The notes: generated from the sequence alone by a model not told the origin. A DNA stretch of 64,000 bases from Effusibacillus consociatus (GCF_042652925.1 NZ_JBHSHC010000014.1:62001-126000), one strand, 5' to 3'. Counted from the stretch's first letter, positions 17,212 to 26,544 are shown. Program-made: numbers and translations.

Positions 17212-17670
17212 TTATTTCCAATTTTCTAAGAACTCTACAAATGCCCTGATTACAGATATCTCTAGGGATTCTTTTCGAAAGATCATCCATGTTTTGCGTA
17301 CTATAGGGACACCATCCTTAGATGTTATTTTATTTATAAATAAATTGTCGTTGTCATTCAATAAGATACTAGGCAAAATTGCATACCCTAATCCATTTAT
17401 AACCATTTCCTTGCAAGTTTCCATTTTGTCGACTTTCATAGTAATTAAAGGGGGATGCGAATAGTTTTCTTGCCACCAATTATCAATCAGCTTTTTTAAA
17501 GAAGTATCTGTATTATAATAAATTCTCGATAAATATGGAAGTTCATTGATATCGATTTGAGTCTTTGAAACAATACAAAGAGATTCTTCCATTAATAATT
17601 TTCTCTGGGAAGGCCAGTTATAATCGCCTCGAACAATGCCGATGTGAACATTTTGTTTATATACAGACTC
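17212..17670 (-). pseudogene. C-terminal remnant of a LysR-family regulator
   Basis: On the minus strand an open stretch begins just after a TAA at 17671-17673 and reads QNVHIGIVRGDYNWPSQ, then LCIVSK, KMETCKEMVINGLGYAILP and a normal LysR C-terminus (RAFVEFLENWK). These are the second half of a LysR effector domain. The helix-turn-helix and the first half of the effector domain are absent, and the sequence upstream of the stop bears no resemblance to LysR. An ATG at 17592 could start a 126-residue product, but it would have no DNA-binding domain. A+T content appears higher than in the neighbouring genes. Confidence 0.75.
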
Positions 17671-17982
17671 TTACCAAAAAAGAGGAAATACCTCCCAGCA
17701 GTTTCCCGGAAATTCCGTAGGCCTCAACAAATGTTCGATTGACTCGTATCAATAGCTCATGGTCTTGCCCCTCAGCTTTTCGGATTTGGACGATGGAAGT
17801 CGGCTGTCCCTTCATAATGCCCTCCTGCTGTACTCAAGCGATGATGCATTTTATGAGAAGATGAAGGAAATGGGCACGGATTCTATCCGCTGTGGGGAAA
17901 AATTGATTGGAACTATTGACGAACGAATACTTTTCTGATAATTTAAGCGAATCAACAGGAGTATCCGGAAGAGGTACGGGAA
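17671..17982. other. 312-bp gap without a recognisable gene
   Basis: Between the LysR remnant and glcT there are short open frames on both strands: a 52-codon minus frame starting at 17815 after an AGGAGG-like site, and a 59-codon plus frame at 17759-17938. Neither product resembles a family I know, and they overlap each other. The stretch is probably debris from the same rearrangement that truncated the LysR gene. No promoter for glcT stands out. Confidence 0.4.
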
Positions 17983-18837
17983 ATGAGCAGCTTACGAGTA
18001 GTGAAAGTGCTGAACAATAACGTCATTATTGCGGCCCATCCCGACTACGGGGAAGTGGTTGTGATTGGCAAGGGAATCGGATTCAACCGGAAAGCTCAGG
18101 ATCAAATTCCCCTGCAAGCCGTGGAAAAGATGTTTATTCTTAAAAACGAAAAGGAAAAAGAACAGTATACGCAGCTTGTACCGCAGGTTGACGAGAAATT
18201 GATCGAAGTGATGAACGAAGTCATTTTCTTTATTTCGCAGCATACAAAAATGTCGTTGAACGAGCATATTCACATTGCTCTTACAGATCATATCGCTTTT
18301 GCCCTCAAACGTTTCGAGCAAGGGATTACCATCCATAACCCGTTCCTTCTTGAAACCAAAGAGCTTTACCCTCATGAATATGAGCTGGCCGAGCATGTCG
18401 TCCGTACGGTCAACGAAAAGATGGGGGTCGATCTGCAGGAAGATGAGATCGGCTTTGTTGCGCTGCATATTCGCAGTGCGACGACCAATCGGCACGTCTC
18501 TGAAGTCAAGGAGCACTCCCGGCTGATTTCCGATTTGGTGGCGTTGATCGAAGATAAGCTGAATATGAAGATTCAAAGAGAAAGTCTCAATTACTCCCGC
18601 CTCATAAGTCACTTAAGGTTCGCCATTGAACGTATACAACGGGGAGAGAAGGTTGAAGAGGCCCATAAGCTCGACGAACTGCTGAAACGGGAATATCCGG
18701 AAATGTATTCGCTTGCATGGATGCTTGTGAAGGTGATGCAGCAGCGTCTTCGCAAACCCGTCTATGACGCGGAGACTTCCTATTTGACATTGCACCTGCA
18801 GCGACTGGCGCAAAAAAACGAAGACATGGGACCGTAA
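17983..18837 (+). CDS. glcT: PtsG-operon transcriptional antiterminator GlcT
   Basis: RNA-binding antiterminator of the BglG/SacY family, 284 residues. Residues 1-55 are the CAT RNA-binding domain (VVKVLNNNVIIAAHPDYGEVVVIGKGIGFNRK). They are followed by PRD1 (about 65-170, histidines in LTDHIAFAL and HEYELAEHV) and PRD2 (about 175-280, ISHLRFAIERI and LTLHLQRL), which are phosphorylated by PTS proteins. When glucose is present GlcT binds the RAT hairpin in the ptsG leader and prevents termination. The ptsG leader directly downstream contains such a site, which supports GlcT rather than LicT or SacT. Start after GAGGTACGGGAA. Confidence 0.92.
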   Translation: MSSLRVVKVLNNNVIIAAHPDYGEVVVIGKGIGFNRKAQDQIPLQAVEKMFILKNEKEKEQYTQLVPQVDEKLIEVMNEVIFFISQHTKMSLNEHIHIALTDHIAFALKRFEQGITIHNPFLLETKELYPHEYELAEHVVRTVNEKMGVDLQEDEIGFVALHIRSATTNRHVSEVKEHSRLISDLVALIEDKLNMKIQRESLNYSRLISHLRFAIERIQRGEKVEEAHKLDELLKREYPEMYSLAWMLVKVMQQRLRKPVYDAETSYLTLHLQRLAQKNEDMGP

Positions 18838-18872
18838 CAGCCTGTGGTGATATTTTGTATTTATGAAAAGGG

Positions 18873-18901
18873 TTGCAGAAGGGCAAGGGCCATGCTATAA
18901 T
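18873..18901 (+). promoter_or_regulatory. sigma-A promoter of the ptsG operon
   Basis: TTGCAG at 18873-18878 and a perfect TATAAT at 18896-18901 with a 17-bp spacer. It lies about 50 bp upstream of the RAT site, giving a leader RNA of roughly 200 nt. Confidence 0.85.
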
Positions 18902-18951
18902 CGGCATTGTTAAAATTTTGTTAAACAACAAACAAATATAAACAGTCAACA

Positions 18952-19069
18952 ACGTGTTACTGATTCGATCAGGCATGAGTAAACAAAGCATCTGTTGTAT
19001 GACCGGTATAGGGTTATATTGTGTTCCTATACTAATACGGCAGACTCTTTGGTAACTCATGCCTTTTTT
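18952..19069 (+). promoter_or_regulatory. ptsG leader: RAT antiterminator overlapping a terminator
   Basis: A 29-nt RAT-like site (18952-18980) contains the conserved GTTACTGATTCG and CAGGCATGAGT segments of the BglG-family consensus. Its last nine bases, GGCATGAGT (18972-18980), can pair with ACTCATGCC (19055-19063), which is followed by six T, making a long terminator that encloses a second hairpin (TATAGG / CCTATA). Binding of GlcT to the RAT hairpin and formation of the terminator are mutually exclusive. This matches the known ptsG control mechanism. Confidence 0.88.
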
Positions 19070-19114
19070 GTTTGTTGTTGTCGATAAACATTAGAGTAAA
19101 GGGAAGTGGCCTCT

Positions 19115-21145
19115 ATGTTGAAAAATCTGTTTGGTGTCCTGCAAAAAGTGGGCAAGGCGGTAATGCTGCCCGTAGCCATTCTTCCGGCGGCGGGAATATT
19201 ACTTGCTTTTGGAAATTTATTGCATAACCCGTCGCTTCTCGCTTCAGTCCCTGCTTTGAATGCTGACTGGGTTCAACTGATTGCCAATGTGATGGAACAG
19301 GCCGGAGGAATCGTCTTTGCCAACCTGTCACTGTTGTTCGCAGTCGGGGTGGCCGTCGGCTTGGCAGGTGGGGAAGGCGTTGCCGGGCTCGCAGCCATCA
19401 TTGGTTACCTGATCATGAACGTGACAATGGGTGTAATCAAAAACGTCACGCCGGAACTGGTAAAAACAGACTTGTCATATGCCAACGTTCTGGGCATCAA
19501 CACGCTGCAGACCGGGGTATTTGGCGGTATTATCATCGGGATTTTGGCAGCGTATTTGTACAAAAGATTCTACGCGATAGAGCTGCCTCCTTACCTGGGC
19601 TTTTTCGCCGGTAAACGTTTCGTTCCAATCATTACAGCCGTTTCTTCTCTGGCTCTCGGGATTCTCATGGTCTTCATCTGGCCACCAGTGCAAGGTGCTC
19701 TTAATGCGTTTTCACACATCATGATCGATACCAACAAGCCGCTCGCCGCTTTCATTTTCGGCCTTATAGAACGATCTCTCATACCGTTTGGATTGCATCA
19801 TATTTTCTACTCGCCGTTCTGGTATGAGTTTGGGCAATATATCGATAAAGCCGGGAACCTGGTTCGCGGCGATCAGAAAATCTTTTTCGCCCAGCTCAAG
19901 GACGGAGTCCAACTCACCGCCGGCACGTTTATGACCGGGAAATTCCCGTTCATGATGTTCGGACTGCCGGCAGCAGCTCTTGCGATTTACCACGAAGCAC
20001 GACCGGAGAACAAAAAGCTGGTAGCCGGCATTATGGGGTCCGCCGCTCTGACCTCTTTCCTGACAGGAATTACCGAGCCGATCGAGTTTGCGTTCCTGTT
20101 TGTTGCACCGGTACTGTTCGCCATTCACGCGGTTTTTGCTGGATTGTCCTTTATGACCATGCACCTTCTGAATGTGAAAATCGGCATGACATTCTCCGGA
20201 GGGATTATCGATTTCATTTTGTTCGGTGTCATTCCGAATCGTACGGCCTGGTGGCTTGTAATTCCAGTAGGCCTTGTCTTCGCCGTTGTTTATTACTTCG
20301 GCTTCCGCTTTGCGATTCGCAAATTCAATCTGAGAACTCCGGGTCGCGAAGTCGTTGAAGAGATCGAAGCGCAGGAAGGTGAAGCGGCGGAACTGCCGCA
20401 AAACATTCTTGCTGCTCTTGGGGGCAAAGAGAATATTGAGAACCTGGATGCATGCATTACGCGTCTGCGCGTACAGGTGAAAAATGCGGAAAACGTGGAC
20501 AAGGATCGCTTGCAAAAGCTCGGTGCATCCGGTGTGCTTGAAGTGGGAAATAATATCCAAGCAATATTTGGCACCAAATCCGACATTCTCAGAACGCAAA
20601 TTCATGACATCATGGTCGGTGCAAAACCAAGCGCGGCTCCGGCTGCTGCTGTTTCCCAACCAAGTTCGGAAAAAGGGGTTGATAATGTGAAAGAAGAGTT
20701 GATCGTATCTCCGGCAAACGGCGAACTAATGGACATTTCGAACGTTCCGGACCCAGTGTTCTCGCAAAGGATGACAGGAGACGGATTCGCCATACTGCCG
20801 AAAGACGGTACAATCGCTTCACCCGTCAACGGAAAAGTATTTAACGTGTTCCCGAGCAAACATGCGATCGGGATTCAATCAGAAGGAGGCAAAGAGCTGC
20901 TCGTTCATTTTGGGGTGAATACCGTGAAGCTGAAAGGACAAGGTTTTAAAGTGCTTGTCTCAGAAGGCGACGAAGTCAAAGCCGGCCAACCGATCATGGA
21001 AGTCGATCTTGAATACGTGAAAGAGCATGCTCCGTCGATTATGACACCGGTGATCTTTTCCAATCTCCCGGATGGTGCTTCTGTGAAACTGAATAAAACC
21101 GGCGAGGTTTCCATCGGCGATCGCGAAATCATTACGATCAAGTGA
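19115..21145 (+). CDS. ptsG: PTS glucose-specific transporter subunit IICBA
   Basis: Membrane permease that imports and phosphorylates glucose, 676 residues in IIC-IIB-IIA order. IIC (about 1-400) starts GVLQKVGKAVMLPVAILPAAG and includes GITEPIEFAFLFVAP. IIB carries phospho-Cys447 in DACITRLRV. IIA (about 525-676) has SPANGELMDI and phospho-His598 in LLVHFGVNTV. The ATG at 19115 is preferred over the GTG at 19106, which overlaps the GGGAAGTGG ribosome site. It follows the RAT leader and precedes ptsH and ptsI. The length and domain order match PtsG of Bacillus. A related N-acetylglucosamine transporter is the alternative, but the glcT/RAT context favours glucose. Confidence 0.93.
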   Translation: MLKNLFGVLQKVGKAVMLPVAILPAAGILLAFGNLLHNPSLLASVPALNADWVQLIANVMEQAGGIVFANLSLLFAVGVAVGLAGGEGVAGLAAIIGYLIMNVTMGVIKNVTPELVKTDLSYANVLGINTLQTGVFGGIIIGILAAYLYKRFYAIELPPYLGFFAGKRFVPIITAVSSLALGILMVFIWPPVQGALNAFSHIMIDTNKPLAAFIFGLIERSLIPFGLHHIFYSPFWYEFGQYIDKAGNLVRGDQKIFFAQLKDGVQLTAGTFMTGKFPFMMFGLPAAALAIYHEARPENKKLVAGIMGSAALTSFLTGITEPIEFAFLFVAPVLFAIHAVFAGLSFMTMHLLNVKIGMTFSGGIIDFILFGVIPNRTAWWLVIPVGLVFAVVYYFGFRFAIRKFNLRTPGREVVEEIEAQEGEAAELPQNILAALGGKENIENLDACITRLRVQVKNAENVDKDRLQKLGASGVLEVGNNIQAIFGTKSDILRTQIHDIMVGAKPSAAPAAAVSQPSSEKGVDNVKEELIVSPANGELMDISNVPDPVFSQRMTGDGFAILPKDGTIASPVNGKVFNVFPSKHAIGIQSEGGKELLVHFGVNTVKLKGQGFKVLVSEGDEVKAGQPIMEVDLEYVKEHAPSIMTPVIFSNLPDGASVKLNKTGEVSIGDREIITIK

Positions 21146-21207
21146 TTGTTTTCTGAAAATGTGGGGGAATAAATACCAATATATTCAAGCGAATGGAGAT
21201 GGGATTT

Positions 21208-21480
21208 ATGGAAAAAACATTCAAAATCACTAACGAAGATGGTATTCATGCACGTCCGGCGACTGCTCTTGTCAATACGGCAAACAAATTCAAATCAGAA
21301 GTATTTGCGGAATCCAAAGGCAAAAAAGTGACGGTTAAGTCGATTCTTAGCGTGTTGTCTCTCGGTGTAGAAAGCGGTGATATCATTACGTTCTCCGCGA
21401 ACGGGGAAGATGAGGCGGAAGCAATCGCGGCTATTCAAGAAATCATCCTTAACGAAGGGCTGGGGGAGCTGAATGGCTAA
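21208..21480 (+). CDS. ptsH: phosphocarrier protein HPr
   Basis: General PTS phosphocarrier and regulator, 90 residues. The active-site histidine (His14 counting Met) is in GIHARPAT, and the regulatory serine used by HPr kinase is Ser45 in VTVKSILSVLSLGV, so it can act in catabolite repression. The ATG at 21208 follows GGAGATGGG; an upstream ATG at 21193 would lengthen the conserved N-terminus. It overlaps ptsI by 8 bp. Confidence 0.96.
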   Translation: MEKTFKITNEDGIHARPATALVNTANKFKSEVFAESKGKKVTVKSILSVLSLGVESGDIITFSANGEDEAEAIAAIQEIILNEGLGELNG

Positions 21481-23230
21481 CATTCGTGGTATAGCTGCTT
21501 CTCCGGGAATTGCCATCGCCCGGGCTTTCATTTTGGAGCATCCTGACTTGTCCGTGGAAATGCGCGTGGTCGAGGACCCGGCTGCTGAAGTCGACAAATT
21601 CAACTCGGCTTTGGAGAAATCCAAAGCCGATCTCAGAGCGATCAAACAACGGACTCTTGTGGAGTTGGGCGAGGAAAAAGCTGAAATATTTGAGTCCCAC
21701 CTCCTTGTGCTGCATGACCCCGAACTGATCGATCCGGTAAAGGAGAAAATTCGGAACGATCGGGTCAACGCCGAGTACGCCTTGAATGAAGTGGCCTCAA
21801 TGTTCATCGAGATGTTCGAGAACATGAACAGCAGCTACTTGAAAGAGCGTGCGGCGGATATGCGCGATGTAACGAAGCGGCTGCTTGCGCATATGCTTTG
21901 TGTGAAGTTCATGAGCCCTTCGGCGATCGCCGAAGATGTTGTTGTCATCGCCGACGATTTGACCCCGTCCGATACAGCTCAGCTAAATCGCAAATACGTA
22001 AAGGGTTTCACGACAAATATCGGTGGCCGCACTTCGCATTCCGCGATTATGGCCCGTTCTCTCGAAATTCCTGCGGTTGTGGGGACGAAAGTCGTTCTTG
22101 AACAAGTGAAAGACGGTGACCTGGTAATTGTCGACGGTCTGGACGGTGAAGTCATTATCAATCCGGCCCCAGACATTGTCGAGCTGTACCACACGAAGCG
22201 GAAACGCTACAAAGAGCAGCGTGCCGAATGGGCGAAGCTGCGGAATGAACCGACAGTGACCTGCGATGGCCATCATGTCGAGCTCGCTGCGAACATTGGC
22301 ACGCCTGCGGACGTAACGGGGGTTATCGACAACGGCGGCGAAGCCGTCGGTCTGTACCGGACGGAGTTCCTGTATATGGGCCGTGATCAGCTGCCCACTG
22401 AGGAGGAGCAATACAACGCGTATAAGGCTGTATTGAAAAAAATGGACGGGAAGCCTGTGGTTGTGCGCACGCTCGATATCGGCGGCGACAAGGAACTGCC
22501 GTATTTGGGGCTGCCCGGGGAGTTGAATCCGTTTCTTGGCTTCCGTGCCGTTCGACTCTGCTTGGAACGCCAGGATATTTTCCGCATTCAACTGCGGGCT
22601 CTGCTCCGGGCAAGCGTGCACGGCAACCTGCGTCTCATGTTTCCGATGATCGCGACGTTGGAGGAATTCCGCCAGGCAAAAGCGATTCTCCTCGAAGAAA
22701 AGGAGAAGCTGGTGGTCGAAGGCATTCAGGTAGCGGACGACATTCAGGTCGGCATCATGGTCGAGATTCCGTCAACCGCCGTAATGGCCGATCAATTCGC
22801 GAAGGAAGTCGATTTCTTCAGCATCGGCACGAATGATCTGATTCAATACACGATGGCAGCAGACCGGATGAACGAACGTGTATCGTACCTTTACCAGCCG
22901 TACAACCCGGCGATCCTGCGGCTCGTGAAAATGGTCATCGACGCCGCCCATCGGGAAGGCCGCTGGGTAGGTATGTGTGGCGAGATGGCGGGAGATCCTA
23001 CTGCGATTCCTCTTCTGCTCGGGCTTGGCCTCGATGAGTTCAGTATGAGTGCCACGTCAATCCTTCCGGCCCGGAGTCAAATCAGCAAGCTTTCCCTTGC
23101 GGACATGCAGCAGCTTGCGGCGAAAGCGTTGGAGATGCACACGGCGGAAGAAGTGGTCGAACTGGTTAAAGATTTTACAGAAGATTCTCGTGCTTCTGAA
23201 ATGGAAGCGGCGTCTACGGTTGCGCAGTAA
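21473..23230 (+). CDS. ptsI: phosphoenolpyruvate-protein phosphotransferase (enzyme I)
   Basis: First enzyme of the PTS: transfers phosphate from phosphoenolpyruvate to HPr. The 585-residue cytoplasmic protein has the phosphorylated His189 in GGRTSHSAIMARSLEIPAVVG. The C-terminal PEP-binding barrel shows GLYRTEFLYMGRD, FLGFRAVRLCL, GIMVEIPS, FFSIGTNDLIQYTMAADR and the catalytic CGEMAGDP. Length and motifs are those of normal enzyme I. It is translationally coupled to ptsH, and the fructose-bisphosphate aldolase gene follows after 45 bp, so PTS and glycolytic genes are probably co-transcribed. Confidence 0.96.
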   Translation: MANIRGIAASPGIAIARAFILEHPDLSVEMRVVEDPAAEVDKFNSALEKSKADLRAIKQRTLVELGEEKAEIFESHLLVLHDPELIDPVKEKIRNDRVNAEYALNEVASMFIEMFENMNSSYLKERAADMRDVTKRLLAHMLCVKFMSPSAIAEDVVVIADDLTPSDTAQLNRKYVKGFTTNIGGRTSHSAIMARSLEIPAVVGTKVVLEQVKDGDLVIVDGLDGEVIINPAPDIVELYHTKRKRYKEQRAEWAKLRNEPTVTCDGHHVELAANIGTPADVTGVIDNGGEAVGLYRTEFLYMGRDQLPTEEEQYNAYKAVLKKMDGKPVVVRTLDIGGDKELPYLGLPGELNPFLGFRAVRLCLERQDIFRIQLRALLRASVHGNLRLMFPMIATLEEFRQAKAILLEEKEKLVVEGIQVADDIQVGIMVEIPSTAVMADQFAKEVDFFSIGTNDLIQYTMAADRMNERVSYLYQPYNPAILRLVKMVIDAAHREGRWVGMCGEMAGDPTAIPLLLGLGLDEFSMSATSILPARSQISKLSLADMQQLAAKALEMHTAEEVVELVKDFTEDSRASEMEAASTVAQ

Positions 23231-23275
23231 TTTCCCGTGTTCCAATAAAACTTCAATTTTTCGGAGGGTATAAGA

Positions 23276-24139
23276 ATGCCTTTAGTTTCCATGACTGAGA
23301 TGTTAAATAAAGCGGTTGAGGGTAAGTATGCGGTTGGCCAGTTTAATTTAAACAATTTGGAGTTTACACAGGCGATTTTGCAGGCTGCACAGGAAGAGAA
23401 TTCTCCGGTCATTTTGGGCGTCAGTGAAGGGGCTGCCCGGTATATGGGCGGTTTCAAGTTTGTTGTCGCGATGGTAAAAGCACTGATGGAGGAATATCGC
23501 ATTACGGTGCCTGTTGCGATCCATCTTGACCACGGCTCAACCTTCGAAAAGTGCGTGGAAGCCATGTATGCCGGGTTTACCTCTGTCATGATTGACGGTT
23601 CTCATCACCGGCTTGCTGAAAATATTGCGTTAACAAAAAAAGTGGTGGATGTGGCTCATGCTCTGGGAGTATCCGTTGAAGCCGAATTGGGTCGTATTGG
23701 CGGACAGGAGGACGATCTGATTGTGGAGGATGCGGACGCAATGTATGCCATTCCGTCAGAATGTGAACAATTGGTACGGGAAACAGGCGTCGATTGTTTC
23801 GCCCCGGCTCTCGGCTCCGTTCATGGGCCTTATAAAGGGAAACCGAATTTAGGCTTTGAACGGATGGAGGAGATCATGAAACTTACGGGTGTTCCCCTGG
23901 TCTTGCATGGCGGAACCGGCATTCCTACAGAAGATATTCAGAAAGCAATCTCTTTAGGCACTGCTAAAATCAACGTGAATACTGAAAATCAAATGGCTTC
24001 AGCAGCGGCGGTTCGCAAAATATTGGCCGAAAAACCGGATCTGTATGACCCGAGAAAATATTTAGGGCCTGCACGTGATGCAATTAAGGAAACGGTTAAA
24101 GCAAAAATGCGTGAATTTGGCAGCAGTAACCGGGCTTAA
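23276..24139 (+). CDS. fba: class II fructose-bisphosphate aldolase
   Basis: Zinc enzyme that cleaves fructose 1,6-bisphosphate in glycolysis, 287 residues. Metal and substrate motifs are visible: IHLDHGSTFEKC with the catalytic Asp and a zinc His, MIDGSHH, EAELGRIGG, GSVHGPYKGKP and LVLHGGTGIP, followed by KINVNTENQ for phosphate binding. The start follows GGAGGG. The length is typical of the FbaA/GatY type. A tagatose-bisphosphate aldolase is the main alternative, but placement between ptsI and pgi favours glycolysis. Confidence 0.93.
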   Translation: MPLVSMTEMLNKAVEGKYAVGQFNLNNLEFTQAILQAAQEENSPVILGVSEGAARYMGGFKFVVAMVKALMEEYRITVPVAIHLDHGSTFEKCVEAMYAGFTSVMIDGSHHRLAENIALTKKVVDVAHALGVSVEAELGRIGGQEDDLIVEDADAMYAIPSECEQLVRETGVDCFAPALGSVHGPYKGKPNLGFERMEEIMKLTGVPLVLHGGTGIPTEDIQKAISLGTAKINVNTENQMASAAAVRKILAEKPDLYDPRKYLGPARDAIKETVKAKMREFGSSNRA

Positions 24140-24202
24140 CACTGATTTGTACCAGTAGTCCTCTGAGGCTAACTCATATGACGGACACCAGGAGGGGAAA
24201 CC

Positions 24203-25561
24203 ATGACAAAAAGACTGATTCAATTCGATTATACAAAAGCATTGCCATTTGTCGGTGAACACGAAGTCGCGTATCTGGAACCGGCGGTTCAATCGGCGCA
24301 TAGCATGCTCCACGAGAAAAATGGGCCCGGCAATGATTACGTCGGTTGGCTCGACCTGCCTGTCAACTACGACAAAGCTGAATTTACCAGAATCAGGCAA
24401 GCGGCGGAGAGAATTCAAGAAAATTCGGAAGCACTGGTAGTGATCGGGATCGGCGGATCTTATTTGGGTGCCCGAGCCGCCATCGAAATGTTGGCCCATT
24501 CGTTTTACAACCTGCTCCCGAAAGGCAAACGCCAAACCCCCGAGATCCATTTTGCAGGACAGAATATCAGTCCAACTTACATCAAGCATCTGTTGGAATT
24601 GTTGGAAGGAAAAGATATTTCCCTAAACGTGATTTCGAAGTCGGGAACCACGACGGAGCCGGCCATCGCGTTTCGGATTTTCCGTGATTATATGGAGAAG
24701 AAATACGGCAAAGAGGAAGCACGCAAACGAATCTTCGCAACGACCGATAAAACCAAAGGTGCTTTGCGCCAACTGGCAGCAGAAGAAGGATACGAAACGT
24801 TTGTGATTCCCGATGATGTCGGCGGACGTTATTCGGTGCTCACGGCTGTAGGGCTGCTCCCGATTGCGGTTGCAGGAATTGACATTGAAGCGATGATGGC
24901 GGGTGCCGTCGATGCGCTCGAAGCCTATTCGATACCAAATCTCAAAGACAATCCTTGCTACCAGTACTCAGCGGTTCGTAGCGCCCTGTACAACAAGGGA
25001 AAAACCATCGAGCTTCTGGTCAATTATGAACCCTCCTTACACTACGTTTCCGAGTGGTGGAAGCAGCTGTATGGAGAGAGTGAAGGCAAGGATCACAAAG
25101 GCATTTTCCCAGCAGCGGTGGATTTTTCGACTGACCTTCATTCAATGGGTCAATACATCCAGGAAGGCAGAAGAGATTTGTTTGAAACGGTGCTGCAGGT
25201 GGAAAAGCCGGTTGCAGATCTCATGATCGAAGAAGATCCGGGAAATGCGGACGGTCTTAACTTCATTGCCGGCAAAACGATGGACTTTGTTAATAAGAAA
25301 GCATTCGAGGGTACATTGCTTGCCCATACAGACGGCGGGGTGCCAAACCTGATCGTTCGTCTTCCGGAAATCTCCCCGTATTCATTCGGAAATCTTGTTT
25401 ATTTCTTTGAAAAGGCCTGTGGAGTCAGCGGGTATTTACTCGGAGTCAATCCGTTTGACCAGCCCGGTGTGGAAGCCTATAAAAAGAATATGTTTGCCTT
25501 ATTGGGCAAGCCAGGATTTGAAAAAGAGAAAGCGGCGCTAGAGGACCGTTTGCGCGGTTAA
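24203..25561 (+). CDS. pgi: glucose-6-phosphate isomerase
   Basis: Converts glucose 6-phosphate, the product of PtsG, to fructose 6-phosphate. The 452-residue protein has the SIS-fold motifs VVIGIGGSYLGARAAIE, VISKSGTTTEPAIAFR, VGGRYSVLTAVGLLP and the catalytic segment DFSTDLHSMGQYIQEG. The start follows AGGAGGGGAAACC. It is the last gene of the ptsG operon and a terminator follows directly. The set imports glucose and performs the first isomerase and aldolase steps; phosphofructokinase is not in the window. Confidence 0.96.
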   Translation: MTKRLIQFDYTKALPFVGEHEVAYLEPAVQSAHSMLHEKNGPGNDYVGWLDLPVNYDKAEFTRIRQAAERIQENSEALVVIGIGGSYLGARAAIEMLAHSFYNLLPKGKRQTPEIHFAGQNISPTYIKHLLELLEGKDISLNVISKSGTTTEPAIAFRIFRDYMEKKYGKEEARKRIFATTDKTKGALRQLAAEEGYETFVIPDDVGGRYSVLTAVGLLPIAVAGIDIEAMMAGAVDALEAYSIPNLKDNPCYQYSAVRSALYNKGKTIELLVNYEPSLHYVSEWWKQLYGESEGKDHKGIFPAAVDFSTDLHSMGQYIQEGRRDLFETVLQVEKPVADLMIEEDPGNADGLNFIAGKTMDFVNKKAFEGTLLAHTDGGVPNLIVRLPEISPYSFGNLVYFFEKACGVSGYLLGVNPFDQPGVEAYKKNMFALLGKPGFEKEKAALEDRLRG

Positions 25562-25580
25562 CTCACAGTATATCAGACAG

Positions 25581-25606
25581 ACCCCCACTGCAAATGTGGG
25601 GGTTTT
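25581..25606 (+). terminator. rho-independent terminator of the pts-fba-pgi operon
   Basis: ACCCCCAC / GTGGGGGT stem with a 7-nt loop and a TTTT tail, 20 bp after the pgi stop. Confidence 0.88.
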
Positions 25607-25760
25607 ACTATTCTCTATTATTCGCAAAGTAACTTCTTTAAAAAAATTTTGTCGATGGAAATTCGATCCTGTAGTTTTTTGTAGATTCCTGTAGATTGAC
25701 CTTTACAATCTTTTTAAGAAATATTCATATTTTTAACAGATGGTTTTAAGGGGGGATAAT

Positions 25761-26489
25761 GTGATCCATTTTCATCAGGTAAATAAGCATTATGGGAACT
25801 TCCACGTCCTAAAGGACATCAACCTTCATATTAAACAAGGAGAAGTGGTGGTAGTCATCGGACCATCGGGATCGGGTAAAAGTACCTTGGTCCGCTGCAT
25901 CAATCGATTAGAAACGATTACCGACGGAGAACTCATTGTAAATCACGTGAAAGTGAATGACAAGAGCACGGACATCAATGCACTTCGCCGTGATATTGGG
26001 ATGGTATTTCAACACTTTAACCTGTACCCGCACAAAACGGTCCTGCAAAATATCACCCTTGCCCCCATCAAGGTCATGGGTGTTTCCGAAAAAGAGGCCG
26101 AGGAAACCGCCAGGTACTATCTTGAAAAAGTCGGGATTCCGGATAAAGCGAACGCCTACCCTGCCCAATTATCGGGTGGTCAGCAACAGCGGGTCGCAAT
26201 TGCACGCGGGCTGGCCATGAAACCCAAGATCATGCTGTTCGATGAACCCACATCGGCACTTGACCCTGAGACAATCGGAGAGGTGCTCGATGTAATGAAA
26301 AAGTTGGCCCGTGAAGGCATGACTATGGTAGTGGTGACCCACGAAATGGGATTTGCGCGCGAAGTGGCGGATCGTGTGGTGTTCATGGATCAAGGCCAAA
26401 TCGTGGAAGAGGCAGCACCGGCTGAATTTTTTGCGAATCCGCGTGAAGAGCGGGCTCGACTCTTCCTCAGCCGTATTTTGAATCATTAA
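25761..26489 (+). CDS. glnQ: polar amino acid (glutamine) ABC transporter ATP-binding protein
   Basis: ATPase of a glutamine-type importer, 242 residues. Walker A GPSGSGKST starts at residue 34, the signature is LSGGQQQRVAIARGLA, Walker B is IMLFDEPTSALDPE and the switch region is VVVTHEMGFAREVADRV. The GTG at 25761 is chosen because it follows AAGGGGGG at proper spacing and gives the usual GlnQ length; an ATG at 25740 lacks a ribosome site. It opens an operon with the binding protein, two permeases and probably the two-component system that regulates glutamine use. The upstream 150 bp contains three near-repeats of TGTAGATT (25680-25697) of unknown meaning. Confidence 0.92.
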   Translation: MIHFHQVNKHYGNFHVLKDINLHIKQGEVVVVIGPSGSGKSTLVRCINRLETITDGELIVNHVKVNDKSTDINALRRDIGMVFQHFNLYPHKTVLQNITLAPIKVMGVSEKEAEETARYYLEKVGIPDKANAYPAQLSGGQQQRVAIARGLAMKPKIMLFDEPTSALDPETIGEVLDVMKKLAREGMTMVVVTHEMGFAREVADRVVFMDQGQIVEEAAPAEFFANPREERARLFLSRILNH

Positions 26490-26544
26490 AAAAGAGAGAG
26501 AAAACTAAAAACAGAAACAGGAATTTCGAAAGGGGATTGTCATA

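Noticed and set aside
17759..17938. Plus-strand 59-codon frame and minus-strand 52-codon frame (start 17815) before glcT
   Set aside because: They overlap each other on opposite strands, and neither has recognisable similarity. A first impression of a tautomerase-like product on the minus strand disappeared on careful re-translation.
19712..20659. Antisense open frame of 315 codons inside ptsG
   Set aside because: It lies opposite the conserved IIC and IIB coding sequence, has no ribosome site, and its product is low-complexity and resembles nothing known; a shadow of ptsG codon use.
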